Made by a program: the position numbers and the translations under genes
The notes under the pieces: model-generated
What the model was told of the DNA's origin: nothing
Databases searched by the model: none
Seen by the model: the letters and a program-made list of their open reading frames with translations, nothing else
Origin: Roseibium aquae
GTDB lineage: Bacteria > Pseudomonadota > Alphaproteobacteria > Rhizobiales > Stappiaceae
DNA length: 64,000 nucleotides
Direction: 5' to 3'
Assembly (NCBI RefSeq): GCF_008711285.1
Contig: NZ_VXDC01000004.1
Span: forward strand, 290,823-354,822
Shown: piece by piece, positions 1 to 8,984 of the stretch
Position numbering within the stretch: position 1 is the stretch's first letter
Layout: each line of letters opens with the position of its first letter

Positions 1-750
1 CAGCCCGTCCGCATGGTGACGCGCCACACGTGCGGTCAAGACGGCCCCTGCTTCGCGGGCCCCTGCCGGAAGGATGCCCGGATTTCCGAGAACCTCGGCC
101 GCCGGCCCCTGCGCCACAACGCGGCCGGCGTCCAGCGCCACGACGGTCGTGGCGAGCCGGGCGACTTCGGAGGGCGAATGGCTGACATACAGGATCGGCA
201 CGCTCACCTCGTCGCGCAGTCTCTCGAAATAGGGCAGGATTTCGGCCTTGCGCGCCTCGTCGAGAGCCGCCAGCGGTTCGTCGGCCAAAATGAGGCGCGG
301 CGCGGACAGGAGGGCGCGGCCGATCGCGACACGTTGCTTCTCCCCGCCTGACAGCGCGCCGGGACGGCGATCGAGCAGATGGCCGATGCCCAGCAAGTCG
401 ACCACCCCTGCCGTGCTCGCGCGTGGGGCGTCCTTGGGCGCGAACCAGGCACCATAGGCCAGGTTCTGCCGGACGGTCAGATGCGGAAAGAGACGCCCTT
501 CCTGGAAAATGTAACCCAGGCGGCGCCGGTGCGGCTTCAAACGGATCCCGCTTTCGGTGTCAAGCAAGCACCAGTCCCCCGACGCGATGCGGCCGGAATC
601 CGGCATCAAGAGACCCGCAACCGTATTGATAATGGTCGTTTTGCCCGATCCGGACCGCCCGAACAGAACGGTGACACCGGGCGGGGCCTTGAAGGCAGCG
701 TCAAGGGCAAACCCTTCGAAGCGATGGCGGACGGAAACCTCCAGCATCAT
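1..750 (-). CDS. modC: Molybdate ABC transporter ATP-binding protein ModC (partial, 3' end outside window)
   Basis: Cytoplasmic ATPase that drives molybdate import by the ModABC complex. Reading from the ATG at 750 on the minus strand, the frame stays open to the window edge (250 codons). It shows Walker A GRSGSGKT (residues 31-38), a Q-loop FQEGRLFP (about 82-89), the signature LSGGEKQR (133-140) and Walker B LILADEP (153-159) followed by LDEARKAE, all usual for ModC. The C-terminal molybdate-binding TOBE domain expected after about residue 280 is not in view. The start overlaps the stop of modB as ATGA, so translation is probably coupled. It is the last visible gene of modE-modA-modB-modC. 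The family call rests on the ModA/ModB neighbours as well as the ATPase motifs. Confidence 0.93.
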   Translation of the reverse strand, partial: MMLEVSVRHRFEGFALDAAFKAPPGVTVLFGRSGSGKTTIINTVAGLLMPDSGRIASGDWCLLDTESGIRLKPHRRRLGYIFQEGRLFPHLTVRQNLAYGAWFAPKDAPRASTAGVVDLLGIGHLLDRRPGALSGGEKQRVAIGRALLSAPRLILADEPLAALDEARKAEILPYFERLRDEVSVPILYVSHSPSEVARLATTVVALDAGRVVAQGPAAEVLGNPGILPAGAREAGAVLTARVARHHADGL

Positions 751-1442
751 CGGCCTCCGACCCGCGCGGTGACCCGGCGCCCGATCAGTTCAGACAGCAG
801 AAGAGCGCCCATGGCAACGACGACCGAAACGATCACCAGCTTCATCGCCGACGCCTCGCCCCCTGGCACCTGAAGGAAAGCGTAGATCGCCGAAGGGATG
901 GTCCGCGTCTCGCCGGGAATATTGGACACAAAGGTGATCGTCGCCCCGAACTCGCCCATGGCTTTGGCGAAGGCGAGGATCGCGCCAGCGACAATGCCCG
1001 GCAGCGCCATGGGGAGCGTGACGGTCAGGAAGACCCAGACCGGCGAAGCGCCGAGCGTTGCCGAGGCTTGCTCCAGCTTCGGATCGACAGCCTCGATCGA
1101 CAGCCGGATCGCCCGCACCATGAGCGGAAAGGCCATCACCGCGGCCGCCACGGCGGCGCCGGTCCAGCGAAAGGCAAAGACAATGCCCCAGTCGGCCAGA
1201 ACGCTGCCGATGGGACCGCGCGTGCCCAGTGTCAAAAGCAGGAGATAACCCGTGACGACGGGAGGCAGGATCAGCGGCAGATGAACAAGGCCATTGAGGA
1301 CCTGCTTGCCGGGAAAAGACCAGCGCGCCAGAGCGTAGGCCACGAAGATACCGAGTGGCAGGCTGACGAGCGTCGCCCAAAAGGAAACCTGTAGAGAGAG
1401 CGCTACCGCGCTCCACTCAGCGGGGCCGAGCCAGTCTGTCAT
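747..1442 (-). CDS. modB: Molybdate ABC transporter permease ModB
   Basis: Inner-membrane permease of the ModABC molybdate importer, 231 residues, the usual length for ModB. It has about five hydrophobic segments. The coupling-loop (EAA) motif is visible near residues 125-150 (EQASATLGASPVWVFLTVTLP), followed by AMGEFGATITFVSNIPGETRT, a sequence typical of molybdate permeases. It starts three bases after the modA stop and its own stop overlaps the modC start, so modABC are very likely translated from one message. The assignment is firm because binding protein, permease and ATPase are contiguous. Confidence 0.95.
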   Translation of the reverse strand: MTDWLGPAEWSAVALSLQVSFWATLVSLPLGIFVAYALARWSFPGKQVLNGLVHLPLILPPVVTGYLLLLTLGTRGPIGSVLADWGIVFAFRWTGAAVAAAVMAFPLMVRAIRLSIEAVDPKLEQASATLGASPVWVFLTVTLPMALPGIVAGAILAFAKAMGEFGATITFVSNIPGETRTIPSAIYAFLQVPGGEASAMKLVIVSVVVAMGALLLSELIGRRVTARVGGR

Positions 1443-1445
1443 GCG

Positions 1446-2216
1446 CTACTCTGTGAGGACCGTGAAGCCCTGCCGCTCGAAGGCCGCGCGCGCTTCCGGG
1501 CCGCGGAGATACGCGAGAAACTCCGCTTCGGCGGGAACATCCCGGCTGGCAAGATCGGCCGCCGGATAGACAATGGCGGGATGCGTGTCAGGGGGGAACG
1601 TTCCGACGATGGTCACGTTGTCCTCAGCAGCCGCATCCGTGGCATAGACGATACCATAGGGTGCCTCCCCGGCCGCCACGAAGGCAAGCGCCGCGCGCAC
1701 ATTGTCGGCTTGGGCCACCTGCGCTTCGACATCGTCCCAAAGCCCGAGGCTCTCAAGGGCCGCCTTGCCGTAGACACCGGCCGGCACGGAATCCACCAGC
1801 GCCATGGCCAGCCGGCCGTCGCCGAGCAGACCGGCAAGATCGAGGTCGGGCCCGATCTCGACGGGCGCGGTCTCGGTGCCGAAGGCGGCAAGAACGATGG
1901 AATTACCGAGAAGGTCGAACCGCGATCCCTCCTCGATCAGCCCATCGGCTTCGATCCTGTCCATCCAGTCCGTGCTGGCCGAAATGAAAATGTCGGCCGG
2001 TGCGCCCTGCTGGATCTGCCGCGCAAGAGCCGAAGAGCCCGCGAGCGAAACGACAAGGTCATGGCCTGTGGCCGCCTCGAAATTCGTTTCGATCTCGGCA
2101 AGGGCGCTGGTCATGCTCGCCGCGGCGAAGACAATGATTTCCTCAGCCGCGACCGTGGCCGGTGTGGCGGCAACGCAAACAATCCCGAAAACGCGAGACA
2201 AGGCTGATCTGACCAC
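1446..2216 (-). CDS. modA: Molybdate ABC transporter periplasmic binding protein ModA
   Basis: Periplasmic molybdate-binding protein, 256 residues. A Sec signal peptide covers residues 1-24 (hydrophobic core ending TPATVAA). The mature part begins EEIIVFAAASMTSAL and contains SLAGSSALARQIQQGAPADIFISAS, the conserved ModA oxyanion pocket in which the serines after AAAS and AGSS bind the ligand. Family knowledge places this protein as the affinity determinant for molybdate, and often tungstate, delivery to ModB. It lies 75 bp downstream of modE on the same strand, and the gap holds a perfect inverted repeat that may be its operator. Confidence 0.95.
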   Translation of the reverse strand: MVRSALSRVFGIVCVAATPATVAAEEIIVFAAASMTSALAEIETNFEAATGHDLVVSLAGSSALARQIQQGAPADIFISASTDWMDRIEADGLIEEGSRFDLLGNSIVLAAFGTETAPVEIGPDLDLAGLLGDGRLAMALVDSVPAGVYGKAALESLGLWDDVEAQVAQADNVRAALAFVAAGEAPYGIVYATDAAAEDNVTIVGTFPPDTHPAIVYPAADLASRDVPAEAEFLAYLRGPEARAAFERQGFTVLTE

Positions 2217-2236
2217 GGACGATACCTACCAACTTT

Positions 2237-2258
2237 GATATGTTTCTTGAAACATATC
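2237..2258. promoter_or_regulatory. Perfect inverted repeat between modE and modA, candidate ModE operator
   Basis: Two perfect 10-bp arms, GATATGTTTC (2237-2246) and GAAACATATC (2249-2258), are separated by 2 bp. They lie 21 bp upstream of the modA start and 34 bp past the modE stop. A TTGACC-like -35 (complement of 2277-2282) lies just upstream on the minus strand. The position suits a repressor site over the modABC promoter. The sequence differs from the E. coli ModE box as I know it, and the repeat could also form an RNA hairpin. Confidence 0.55.
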
Positions 2259-2291
2259 GCTATACACCATCTATCTGGTCAAGCATTATTT

Positions 2292-2669
2292 TCACTCGGA
2301 AATATCGCGCAACATGGACCGGAGGGAACCGATCCGCGCGGCCCCAGCTTCGGCCAGGATTTCCTCGAGCTTTCGATAATTGGTCAAGACGGTCTCGCCC
2401 GCCTCGGTCAGGCGGGCACCGCCGCCCCTGGAGCCGCCACGGGTGGACTCAACCAAAGGGTCACGGAATGCATTGTTCATTTCCTCGACCAACATCCATG
2501 CGCGTTTGTAACTCATGGCCATCGCGCGGCCAGCCGCCGCGATCGAACCCGTTTCGCGGATTCGTTCGAGCAGGTCGGCCTTTCCCGGCCCCAGCATCGC
2601 GTCCTCACCGAACACGATCCGGATGCGCAGGCTCGGGGCGGCTTTGTCATCGGGACGGTCGTCACTCAT
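2292..2669 (-). CDS. modE: ModE-type winged-helix regulator (DNA-binding domain only)
   Basis: Transcriptional regulator of molybdenum genes, 125 residues from the ATG at 2669. That start gives the usual short acidic leader MSDDRPDD, and the in-frame upstream extension is rich in G and P and probably untranslated. The ModE N-terminal HTH is clear: LLERIRETGSIAAAGRAMAMSYKRAW and a GGSRGGGARLTEAGE wing. Full-length ModE has two C-terminal molbindin domains, and these are absent. Such short alphaproteobacterial forms are known, so ligand sensing must come from elsewhere or is lost. It is the first gene of the mod operon and the best candidate to bind the inverted repeat downstream. Confidence 0.85.
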   Translation of the reverse strand: MSDDRPDDKAAPSLRIRIVFGEDAMLGPGKADLLERIRETGSIAAAGRAMAMSYKRAWMLVEEMNNAFRDPLVESTRGGSRGGGARLTEAGETVLTNYRKLEEILAEAGAARIGSLRSMLRDISE

Positions 2670-3067
2670 GATGCGGTTATGCCAGTCAAACGGCAGGACC
2701 GGCAAGCCATATGGACGGCCACCGGGGCGGCCCGTCCACAAAGCTCGCCTGAAGGCGATATTTCCCTATGTTCATATCATCCTCAAAATGCCGGGCGGAC
2801 AAGCGGGTGTTGAAGATCAACCGAAACGGCCTGTCGCAAGGCGCTGGAGACTACTTGACCGAAAACCCGGCCGGAAATCGGTTCTCTTGAGTGAAAAAGT
2901 CGCTCCCATACCCAAGCGTCATCTGGTGATTTCACCAATGAAAATTGATGATATCCCTCGGTATCACTGTGAATTATATCACGTTTTATAGTTTTATCTT
3001 TTGCTTAAATCTTACTGGCTAGGTTGCGGCTTACTGAGCGGTAGGAATCCTTTAGAGGCGTAGGCGT
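2670..3067. other. Intergenic region between modE and the c-di-GMP response regulator
   Basis: About 400 bp separating the divergent mod operon and the signalling pair. No convincing coding frame was found. The right half (about 2940-3020) is AT-rich and presumably carries the promoter of the response-regulator gene. I could not fix its -35/-10. Confidence 0.5.
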
Positions 3068-5290
3068 ATGCTGAAATCTGCGGCGGACGCGAAAGATATT
3101 GTCCTCTTCGTAGACGAGACTGACCGTACCCCGCCTTCCCAACTCTTCTGGAACGTTCTGATCGTCGATGACGATCCGGATGTGCACGAAGCAACCCGGC
3201 TCGCCCTCGACAACGTGAAGATTGAAGGCCGGCCTCTGCGGTTTCTTCATGCGCGGTCCGAAGCCGAGGCCATGGACATTCTCCATTCCGCGAAGGACAC
3301 CATTCCAGTCGCCTTGATCGATGTTGTGATGGAACGCTCCGATTCAGGGCTGCGCCTTGTAAAGCATATCCGGGACGAGCTCGGACTTGACACGCTGCAG
3401 ATCATCTTGCGCACCGGGCAACCCGGATACGCCCCCGAACTGGAGACGATCGAGACTTACAATATCAATGACTACCGCACCAAATCCAACCTGACCCGAA
3501 CCCGGTTGTGCACCAGTCTCATCGTTGCCATCCGCTCCTATAATCAGTTGCGGCATCTGGAAACAAACAAGCGCGGTTTTGAGAAGATCGTCTCCGCGAG
3601 CACCCACCTCAACGGGCTGCGCAGCCTCTCCCAGTTCGCAGACGGCGTGATCGCCCAGATCTGCGCCCTTCTTGAAGTGCCCGAAAACGGCTTCACGACA
3701 GTCGTTGGCGTCGATGGTGCCCTGGTCGATCCGCTGGTCATTTCCGGCACCGGCCGGTTTGAGGGCTATGCGGGACAGAACCTGGCCGACCTCAAAAACG
3801 ACGTCATCAGAGAGCAGATTGAAATCTGTATCCGCAACAAGGCGAACCAGTTGGGGCCGCTCACCTGTTTCGTGTTTCGGGCCAGCAACGATGTGTGTCT
3901 TGCGACCTGTGTGGACACCCCCCGTTGTGACCATGAGATCGACCATCGTGTGATCGAGGCGTTTTGCGCGAGTGTGACCGTGGGGTTCGAGAACGTGCTT
4001 TTGAACGGCAAGCTTCAAAGGCTTGCCTACCGGGATCACCTCACGGACCTGCCCAATCGCAACGGGTTTGAGCGCATCATCGACGACTATCTCGCGAACG
4101 AGACCGACGGACGGCTGGCGCTTGTCGATATCGACGATTTCGCATCGATCAACGCGGCCCTGGACCAGCACTATGGTGATGACGTTCTGCGGGCGATCGC
4201 AGGCCGTTTGCTGGATGTGCTCGGCCGGTCCGTCAGCCTCGGGCGGATATCCGGCGATTGTTTCGGTGTGATCGGACCGGAGGACGCCGTGCGACCGGAC
4301 ATGATCGACGACTTGTTCACGGAACCGATCGTGGTCAACAACGAACCCTTGCGGCTCTCTGCCACCAGCGGGTTCGTTTCCCTGCGGCAAAGCTCCGGTT
4401 CCGGCATGCAGCTGTTAAAGGACGCAAACATCGCGCTGAAACAGGCCAAGCTGGAGAACCGCGGCAAGGCCCTGGTGTTCAGCGAGAATCTGCGGACCCA
4501 GGCGGACGCGCGGATCAACATGCTGTCGGGCCTTCGGTCCGCATTCACCTCGCAGCGGCTGTTTCTCGCCTACCAGCCCCAGGTTACCATGTCGGACGGC
4601 CGCCTGGTCGGTTTGGAAGCCTTGCTGCGCTGGCGTGATGCCCATGGCAGTTTCATTCCGCCCGACCAGTTCATACCGCTCGCTGAAAAATCCGGCCTGA
4701 TTAATCCGATTGGCGACTGGGTGCTTCGGGTGGCCTGCGATCAGCTGCGCGCGTTTCTGGACGCCGGACATCACCAGACCCGGATGGCCGTCAATGTTTC
4801 CCATGTCCAATTCCGCGAACCCGGCTTTGTCGAAACGGTCGCGGAGGTGTTGTCGGAGACCGGGGTGCCGGCAAAGTATTTGGAAATAGAATTGACCGAA
4901 TCCGTTGCCGTTGAAAACACCGACATGATCGTTTCCAGACTTCAGGACCTGCGATCTCTGGGGGTTTCGATCGCGCTTGATGATTTCGGGACCGGCTATT
5001 CCTCGCTGAGCGTCCTGAAAGACCTGCCCCTCGACAAGCTCAAGATCGACAGGTCGTTCATCCGGGATCTGCACAGCCACGAAACCGCGACCAATGTCGC
5101 CGACCTGATCGTGGCTTTTGGCAAGAAGATGGGCCTCGAGCTGATTGCCGAAGGTGTGGAAACCCCGGACCAGATCGAGATCCTTCGCTCGATGGGGTGC
5201 GAGGTCGCGCAAGGCTTTTATTACTCAAGACCCCTTGAGGCGGCCCAGCTTTTCAAATGGCTGGAAGCGCGGCAGGAAGATGCAACATGA
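3068..5290 (+). CDS. Response regulator with DUF3369, degenerate GGDEF and EAL domains (c-di-GMP phosphodiesterase)
   Basis: Cytoplasmic two-component output protein, 740 residues. An N-terminal receiver (about 28-150) has the acidic cluster VLIVDDDP, the phospho-acceptor in VALIDVVM and the lysine in DYRTKSN. A DUF3369 sensor-like region follows (about 170-310). The GGDEF domain (about 330-480) carries SGDCF at 395-399 in place of GGDEF, so cyclase activity is unlikely. The C-terminal EAL domain keeps EALLRW (517-522), the glutamate in ELTES, the LDDFGTGYSS loop, KIDRSF and AEGVET, and should hydrolyse c-di-GMP. Its stop overlaps the start of the histidine kinase gene, so the kinase is the likely phosphodonor. 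The degenerate GGDEF may act as a GTP-sensing regulator, as in some other proteins. Confidence 0.88.
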   Translation: MLKSAADAKDIVLFVDETDRTPPSQLFWNVLIVDDDPDVHEATRLALDNVKIEGRPLRFLHARSEAEAMDILHSAKDTIPVALIDVVMERSDSGLRLVKHIRDELGLDTLQIILRTGQPGYAPELETIETYNINDYRTKSNLTRTRLCTSLIVAIRSYNQLRHLETNKRGFEKIVSASTHLNGLRSLSQFADGVIAQICALLEVPENGFTTVVGVDGALVDPLVISGTGRFEGYAGQNLADLKNDVIREQIEICIRNKANQLGPLTCFVFRASNDVCLATCVDTPRCDHEIDHRVIEAFCASVTVGFENVLLNGKLQRLAYRDHLTDLPNRNGFERIIDDYLANETDGRLALVDIDDFASINAALDQHYGDDVLRAIAGRLLDVLGRSVSLGRISGDCFGVIGPEDAVRPDMIDDLFTEPIVVNNEPLRLSATSGFVSLRQSSGSGMQLLKDANIALKQAKLENRGKALVFSENLRTQADARINMLSGLRSAFTSQRLFLAYQPQVTMSDGRLVGLEALLRWRDAHGSFIPPDQFIPLAEKSGLINPIGDWVLRVACDQLRAFLDAGHHQTRMAVNVSHVQFREPGFVETVAEVLSETGVPAKYLEIELTESVAVENTDMIVSRLQDLRSLGVSIALDDFGTGYSSLSVLKDLPLDKLKIDRSFIRDLHSHETATNVADLIVAFGKKMGLELIAEGVETPDQIEILRSMGCEVAQGFYYSRPLEAAQLFKWLEARQEDAT

Positions 5291-7539
5291 CCGTCAACAC
5301 ACTCCAGACAAACGATGCGCCATTGGAACGAAGCAGCGACTCCGAACGCTTGATCAAGGACTATGGCGGCTTGTTCATCGGCGGAATCATGCTGTTGACA
5401 GCCGTCGGTGTCGGCTTTGGCCTTTTGCAGGCGAAGCAGATCTCGACCCGGTTGGTCCAGCAGGCCACCGGACAGGCGGAACTGCTTTTCAACGGTCTCT
5501 CGGAGCAGCTTGACATCGCCCAGCGTCATGTCGACGGGATGCGCTTCGTGATGGAGAATGTGCTCGCCCATCCTGAACTGGCGGATTTCGGTGCGATCAG
5601 CTCAACCCTGAACCGCATTGGGCAAGGCAGCCCGGAGGGCGCACCTTGGGATAGCGTTCCGAAGGATTTGCGCGGCCGCACCGGAACCCTGTTCACCCGC
5701 AACGCGGAAGCTGCGCGCAGCCCGGAACTCGAGCGCATGCTTTCGGTCTTGCCCTTGATGTGGAATGCGCACCAGCAGCATCCGGATTTCCAGTGGAGCT
5801 ACTACTACGACGACAAAGAGGAATTCAGCCTGCTTTTCCCCGGCCTGGACTACAGTGTCTTGGCCGACGCGACCGGGAAAACGAACATGAACGACGTGCT
5901 GGACGTGGTCTATGCGGCGGGCGGTACGTACCCGGTCGATCTTGTTTCTCCGGGCAAAAACCCCGAACGCGACCATATCTGGACCCCGCCCTATCCGGAT
6001 GCCGCAGCAGCTGGCCTGATGATCTCGTTGGTTGCGCCGGTTTATGACGGCAACAGTTTTGTGGGCGCCTTCGGGGCCGACCTCACCTTGTCCGTCCTCA
6101 ATGATTTGCTTGCGCTGGACGGCTCCGGTGTGGGCAAGATCTGGGTCGTTGCAAGGGACGGCCAGGTCATCGCCACCTCCGAAGCAACCGGCGACATGGG
6201 GCAACGGATCCCGCAGTTTTCCGAGTTCATTCCGCAATTGCCCATCGAAACCGTTTACGCGACCACACCGGGAGACCGGCAAACGACGCACGACGGGATC
6301 TGGAAGACATTCGACCTGAAAGGCACCCCCTGGAAGATGCTGCTTTATATCCCCGACGCGGATCTGAACGGTGCCGTGTTCGATGTCATGAAGCCGTATC
6401 TGGCCATGACGAGCCTCTGTGTCCTGTCCCTCATCGGGCTTGTTCTCCTGCAGCACCGCCGCTTCACCCTCCCCGCCCTGCTGCTGGCACGCCATGTCGA
6501 AACCCTCCCTCAAAATGCCAGGATTGATACCCCCCAGGTTCCAAGTCATTGGAGAGGCCTGTTCGGTCGGGCCAACACCACCGAGAAGGAGCGGCGCGAA
6601 GCGATCGCCAAGCTTCAGGACCTGAATGCGGACCTGGAAAGCCTGGTCGCGGAACGAACGCACGAGCTGACAGAGGCAAACGGGCAGCTCTCTCACACGA
6701 TAGACGAGTTGAAGGCAACGCAGGGCCAGTTGGTCAAGGCCGAGAAGCTCGCCAGCCTGGGGTCACTGGTGGCGGGCATCGCCCATGAGCTGAACACCCC
6801 AATCGGCAATGCAGTCATGGTGGCCAGCACATTGGCCGACAGGAACAAGGCGTTCCGCGAAGCCATGGATCAGCCGCTGCGAAAATCGGACCTCGACGAA
6901 TTCGTCGACCTGATGGACAATGGAAGCGCCGTTGTCCTGCGCAATCTGGCCAGGGCCGAGGAACTCGTCACCAGTTTCAAGCAGATCGCGGTCGATCAGA
7001 CCAGCTACAATCGGCGCACATTCCAGATTTCCGAAGTGCTTCGCGAAATCAACATCGCCTTGGGGCCGTCTCTTGAAAAAGCCAATGCTGTGATTGAAAC
7101 CCGCGTCGAAGGCGATGTGGAAATGGACAGCTATCCCGGACCTGTCGGCCAGGTCCTGCTGAACCTTTACAACAATGCGATCATTCATGGGTTTGAAGCC
7201 AAGGGAAGCGGCAATATCAAGGTCCACGCCGTCCAGATCGGGACCACTGTGAAAATCACCGTTTCGGACGACGGCGCCGGAATTCCGGAAGAAAATCTCA
7301 ACAAGATCTTCGATCCGTTCTTTACCACCAGACTTGGAAAAGGCGGTTCCGGCCTCGGCCTGCACATCCTGTTTAATCTGGTCACCGACCTGCTGGGAGG
7401 CGACATCAGCGTCGAAAGCCAGGTCGGCAAAGGGACGAAGTTCGTCATCACGCTGCCGGTCGTCTCCCCGCAACGGGCGAAGTCGAAGGACTCAGATGCC
7501 GAAACTCGTCCGCCAGAATCCGGAGTGCGTGTTCACTGA
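5287..7539 (+). CDS. Cache-domain membrane sensor histidine kinase
   Basis: Transmembrane sensor kinase, 750 residues. The start is the ATG overlapping the previous stop (ATGA); ten further upstream codons are open but duplicate the end of the neighbour. TM1 lies near residues 20-42. A large periplasmic region (about 43-360) resembles double Cache domains. TM2 lies near residues 370-390, and a coiled coil (ERTHELTEANGQLSHTIDEL) leads to the dimerisation H-box AHELNTPIG with phospho-acceptor His500. The ATPase domain shows the N-box NLYNNAIIHG, DDGAGIP, DPFFTTRLG and GSGLGLH. It probably phosphorylates the adjacent EAL response regulator in response to a small extracytoplasmic ligand. The ligand cannot be named from sequence. 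Confidence 0.9.
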   Translation: MTVNTLQTNDAPLERSSDSERLIKDYGGLFIGGIMLLTAVGVGFGLLQAKQISTRLVQQATGQAELLFNGLSEQLDIAQRHVDGMRFVMENVLAHPELADFGAISSTLNRIGQGSPEGAPWDSVPKDLRGRTGTLFTRNAEAARSPELERMLSVLPLMWNAHQQHPDFQWSYYYDDKEEFSLLFPGLDYSVLADATGKTNMNDVLDVVYAAGGTYPVDLVSPGKNPERDHIWTPPYPDAAAAGLMISLVAPVYDGNSFVGAFGADLTLSVLNDLLALDGSGVGKIWVVARDGQVIATSEATGDMGQRIPQFSEFIPQLPIETVYATTPGDRQTTHDGIWKTFDLKGTPWKMLLYIPDADLNGAVFDVMKPYLAMTSLCVLSLIGLVLLQHRRFTLPALLLARHVETLPQNARIDTPQVPSHWRGLFGRANTTEKERREAIAKLQDLNADLESLVAERTHELTEANGQLSHTIDELKATQGQLVKAEKLASLGSLVAGIAHELNTPIGNAVMVASTLADRNKAFREAMDQPLRKSDLDEFVDLMDNGSAVVLRNLARAEELVTSFKQIAVDQTSYNRRTFQISEVLREINIALGPSLEKANAVIETRVEGDVEMDSYPGPVGQVLLNLYNNAIIHGFEAKGSGNIKVHAVQIGTTVKITVSDDGAGIPEENLNKIFDPFFTTRLGKGGSGLGLHILFNLVTDLLGGDISVESQVGKGTKFVITLPVVSPQRAKSKDSDAETRPPESGVRVH

Positions 7540-8174
7540 CCGGCCGGGCATCGGCGCACATCCACTTCTTGGATCGGAGATTGCCCGCGCTTGCTTATGC
7601 GGTCGGGTTGGTCGGAGAAGAAAAGACCTTCTCTTCAAACGAGGGGTGAACTTCTTTTGGTACTGCCAAGGGGCCAATGACTCTGGCATTTTCTTTTAAT
7701 CTGGCGCCGTGTTTTTTGCGCCCGCTCAGCCGCTGCGCCCGCCATCCGCACGGCCATTGCCACCACACGGCCGCTTGGAACCATCGTGCACATCGGCGTG
7801 ACAGGCGACCAACCCGTGCCGATCAACCTGCTCGTGGCAAAGGAGATCAGCCTGGTCGGAACCCACAGGTTTCATGCGGAATACAAGGAAGCCGTTGCGG
7901 CGATCAACTCGCGGGCGATTGACGTGAAGCCGATCCTGACCCGTCAGTATCCGCTCGAGAGCGCCACGGCCGCCTTTGCCGAGGCGGGCGACAGATCCCG
8001 GGCCGTCAAGGTTCACCTGACCTTTGCATGACCGGCGGCCGTGTGAACGGCAAAGATGCGCGCCCACTCAAAACGCGATCAGCTTGGGGCGTGAAACCGG
8101 TTCCGGTTTAACGCCCGCAGATCTCGCAACGGGTCAAGAGCGTGGGGAACGGTTACGGCTCATGTGGCGCAGGG
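7540..8174. other. Gene-poor stretch holding only the dehydrogenase remnant
   Basis: Between the kinase stop and the binding-protein gene, only the dehydrogenase tail at 7735-8031 is recognisable. I see nothing else coding in the parts before about 7730 and after 8032. Confidence 0.5.
7735..8031 (+). pseudogene. C-terminal remnant of a zinc-type alcohol/polyol dehydrogenase
   Basis: About 100 codons in one frame read from the end of a Rossmann fold (IRTAIATTRPLGTIVHIGVTG) through ISLVGTHRFHAEYKEAV and end with a normal C-terminus, SRAVKVHLTFA. This is the tail of a medium-chain dehydrogenase of the L-idonate/sorbitol/butanediol type. The catalytic zinc domain and most of the NAD domain are missing; sequence upstream of about 7730 is unrelated. 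It differs from the C-terminus of the intact dehydrogenase at 15850, so it is not a recent copy of that gene. It is a decayed gene or a relic of an insertion/deletion. Confidence 0.7.
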
Positions 8175-8984
8175 TTACTCGCGAGCACCGGCAAGCCCCT
8201 CCAGTCCCTCCAGGCTTTGGACCGCTTGCGTCCAAATCCGGTCATAGGAGCCATCTGCCTTCATCTCGCGGAGTGTCTCGCTGAAGGCTTTCGCCATGGT
8301 CTCACCGGTCAATGTGCGGTTGAAGGCCACATAGCAGGCCCGGCGTTCGAAAACCGTCCGGTGCTCGATCACGAGTTCGTCACGCTCCATCTGGAATTCG
8401 GTCGCAAGCGCATACTCCAGCACCTCACGCGCATCGATCAGAAAATCGACCCTGTCCGCCTTCACCTGCCGGATCGACGACGGCAGGTCGGGCGACAGGC
8501 TCCAATAGATACCCGGATTGCGCAACAGGCGCGCTCCATAGTCAAAACCGAGGATCACCGCCACACGCTTGCTGCTCAGATCGGTCATGGTTTCGAACGA
8601 CCATCCCGCATCCCTCCGGCGCAGGACCACAAGATCGTGAACCATCAAGGGTTCCTCGGAGAGGTAGGAAATCTGCCGGCGTTCCGGGGTATCCCAAACA
8701 CAGTCCGCGGCAAGCACAGCCGCCGCGCTGACCCGGGCGATGACGCGTTTGAACGGATAGATGCGGTGCGTCACCTCATGGCCCATACGCGCAAATACGG
8801 CGCGGGTCAGCTGCGCCCCGACGCCCTGCGCCTCCAAGGTCTCCCCATAGAACGGGGGCCAGTCACCCGCGGCGATTTCGAAGTCGGCGGCGGCCAAGGG
8901 TTTTGACGTCCCCAGCCATGCGACCACCACCAGCGGTACAGCGCTGATCAGAAGACGGAAAACGAGAGATAGCCTTGGGATCAT
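8175..8984 (-). CDS. Periplasmic solute-binding protein, family 3 type, orphan
   Basis: Secreted protein of 269 residues when started at the ATG at 8984, which puts a signal peptide (LVFRLLISAVPLVVVAWLG, cleavage near KPLAAA) at the N-terminus. A further 29 upstream codons are open but would bury that signal. The fold resembles amino-acid-type binding proteins (SBP_bac_3): FEIAAGDWPPFYGE, then IYPFKRVIARVSAAAVLAADCVWDTPERR and an RVAVILGFDYG hinge. No permease or ATPase lies nearby, so it may be a sensor, an orphan binding protein or a partner of a distant transporter. The ligand is unknown. Confidence 0.75.
   Translation of the reverse strand: MIPRLSLVFRLLISAVPLVVVAWLGTSKPLAAADFEIAAGDWPPFYGETLEAQGVGAQLTRAVFARMGHEVTHRIYPFKRVIARVSAAAVLAADCVWDTPERRQISYLSEEPLMVHDLVVLRRRDAGWSFETMTDLSSKRVAVILGFDYGARLLRNPGIYWSLSPDLPSSIRQVKADRVDFLIDAREVLEYALATEFQMERDELVIEHRTVFERRACYVAFNRTLTGETMAKAFSETLREMKADGSYDRIWTQAVQSLEGLEGLAGARE

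Noticed and set aside
3344..4390. Antisense frame of 348 codons opposite the response regulator
   Set aside because: Lies wholly within the recognised receiver/GGDEF gene and has no recognisable content.
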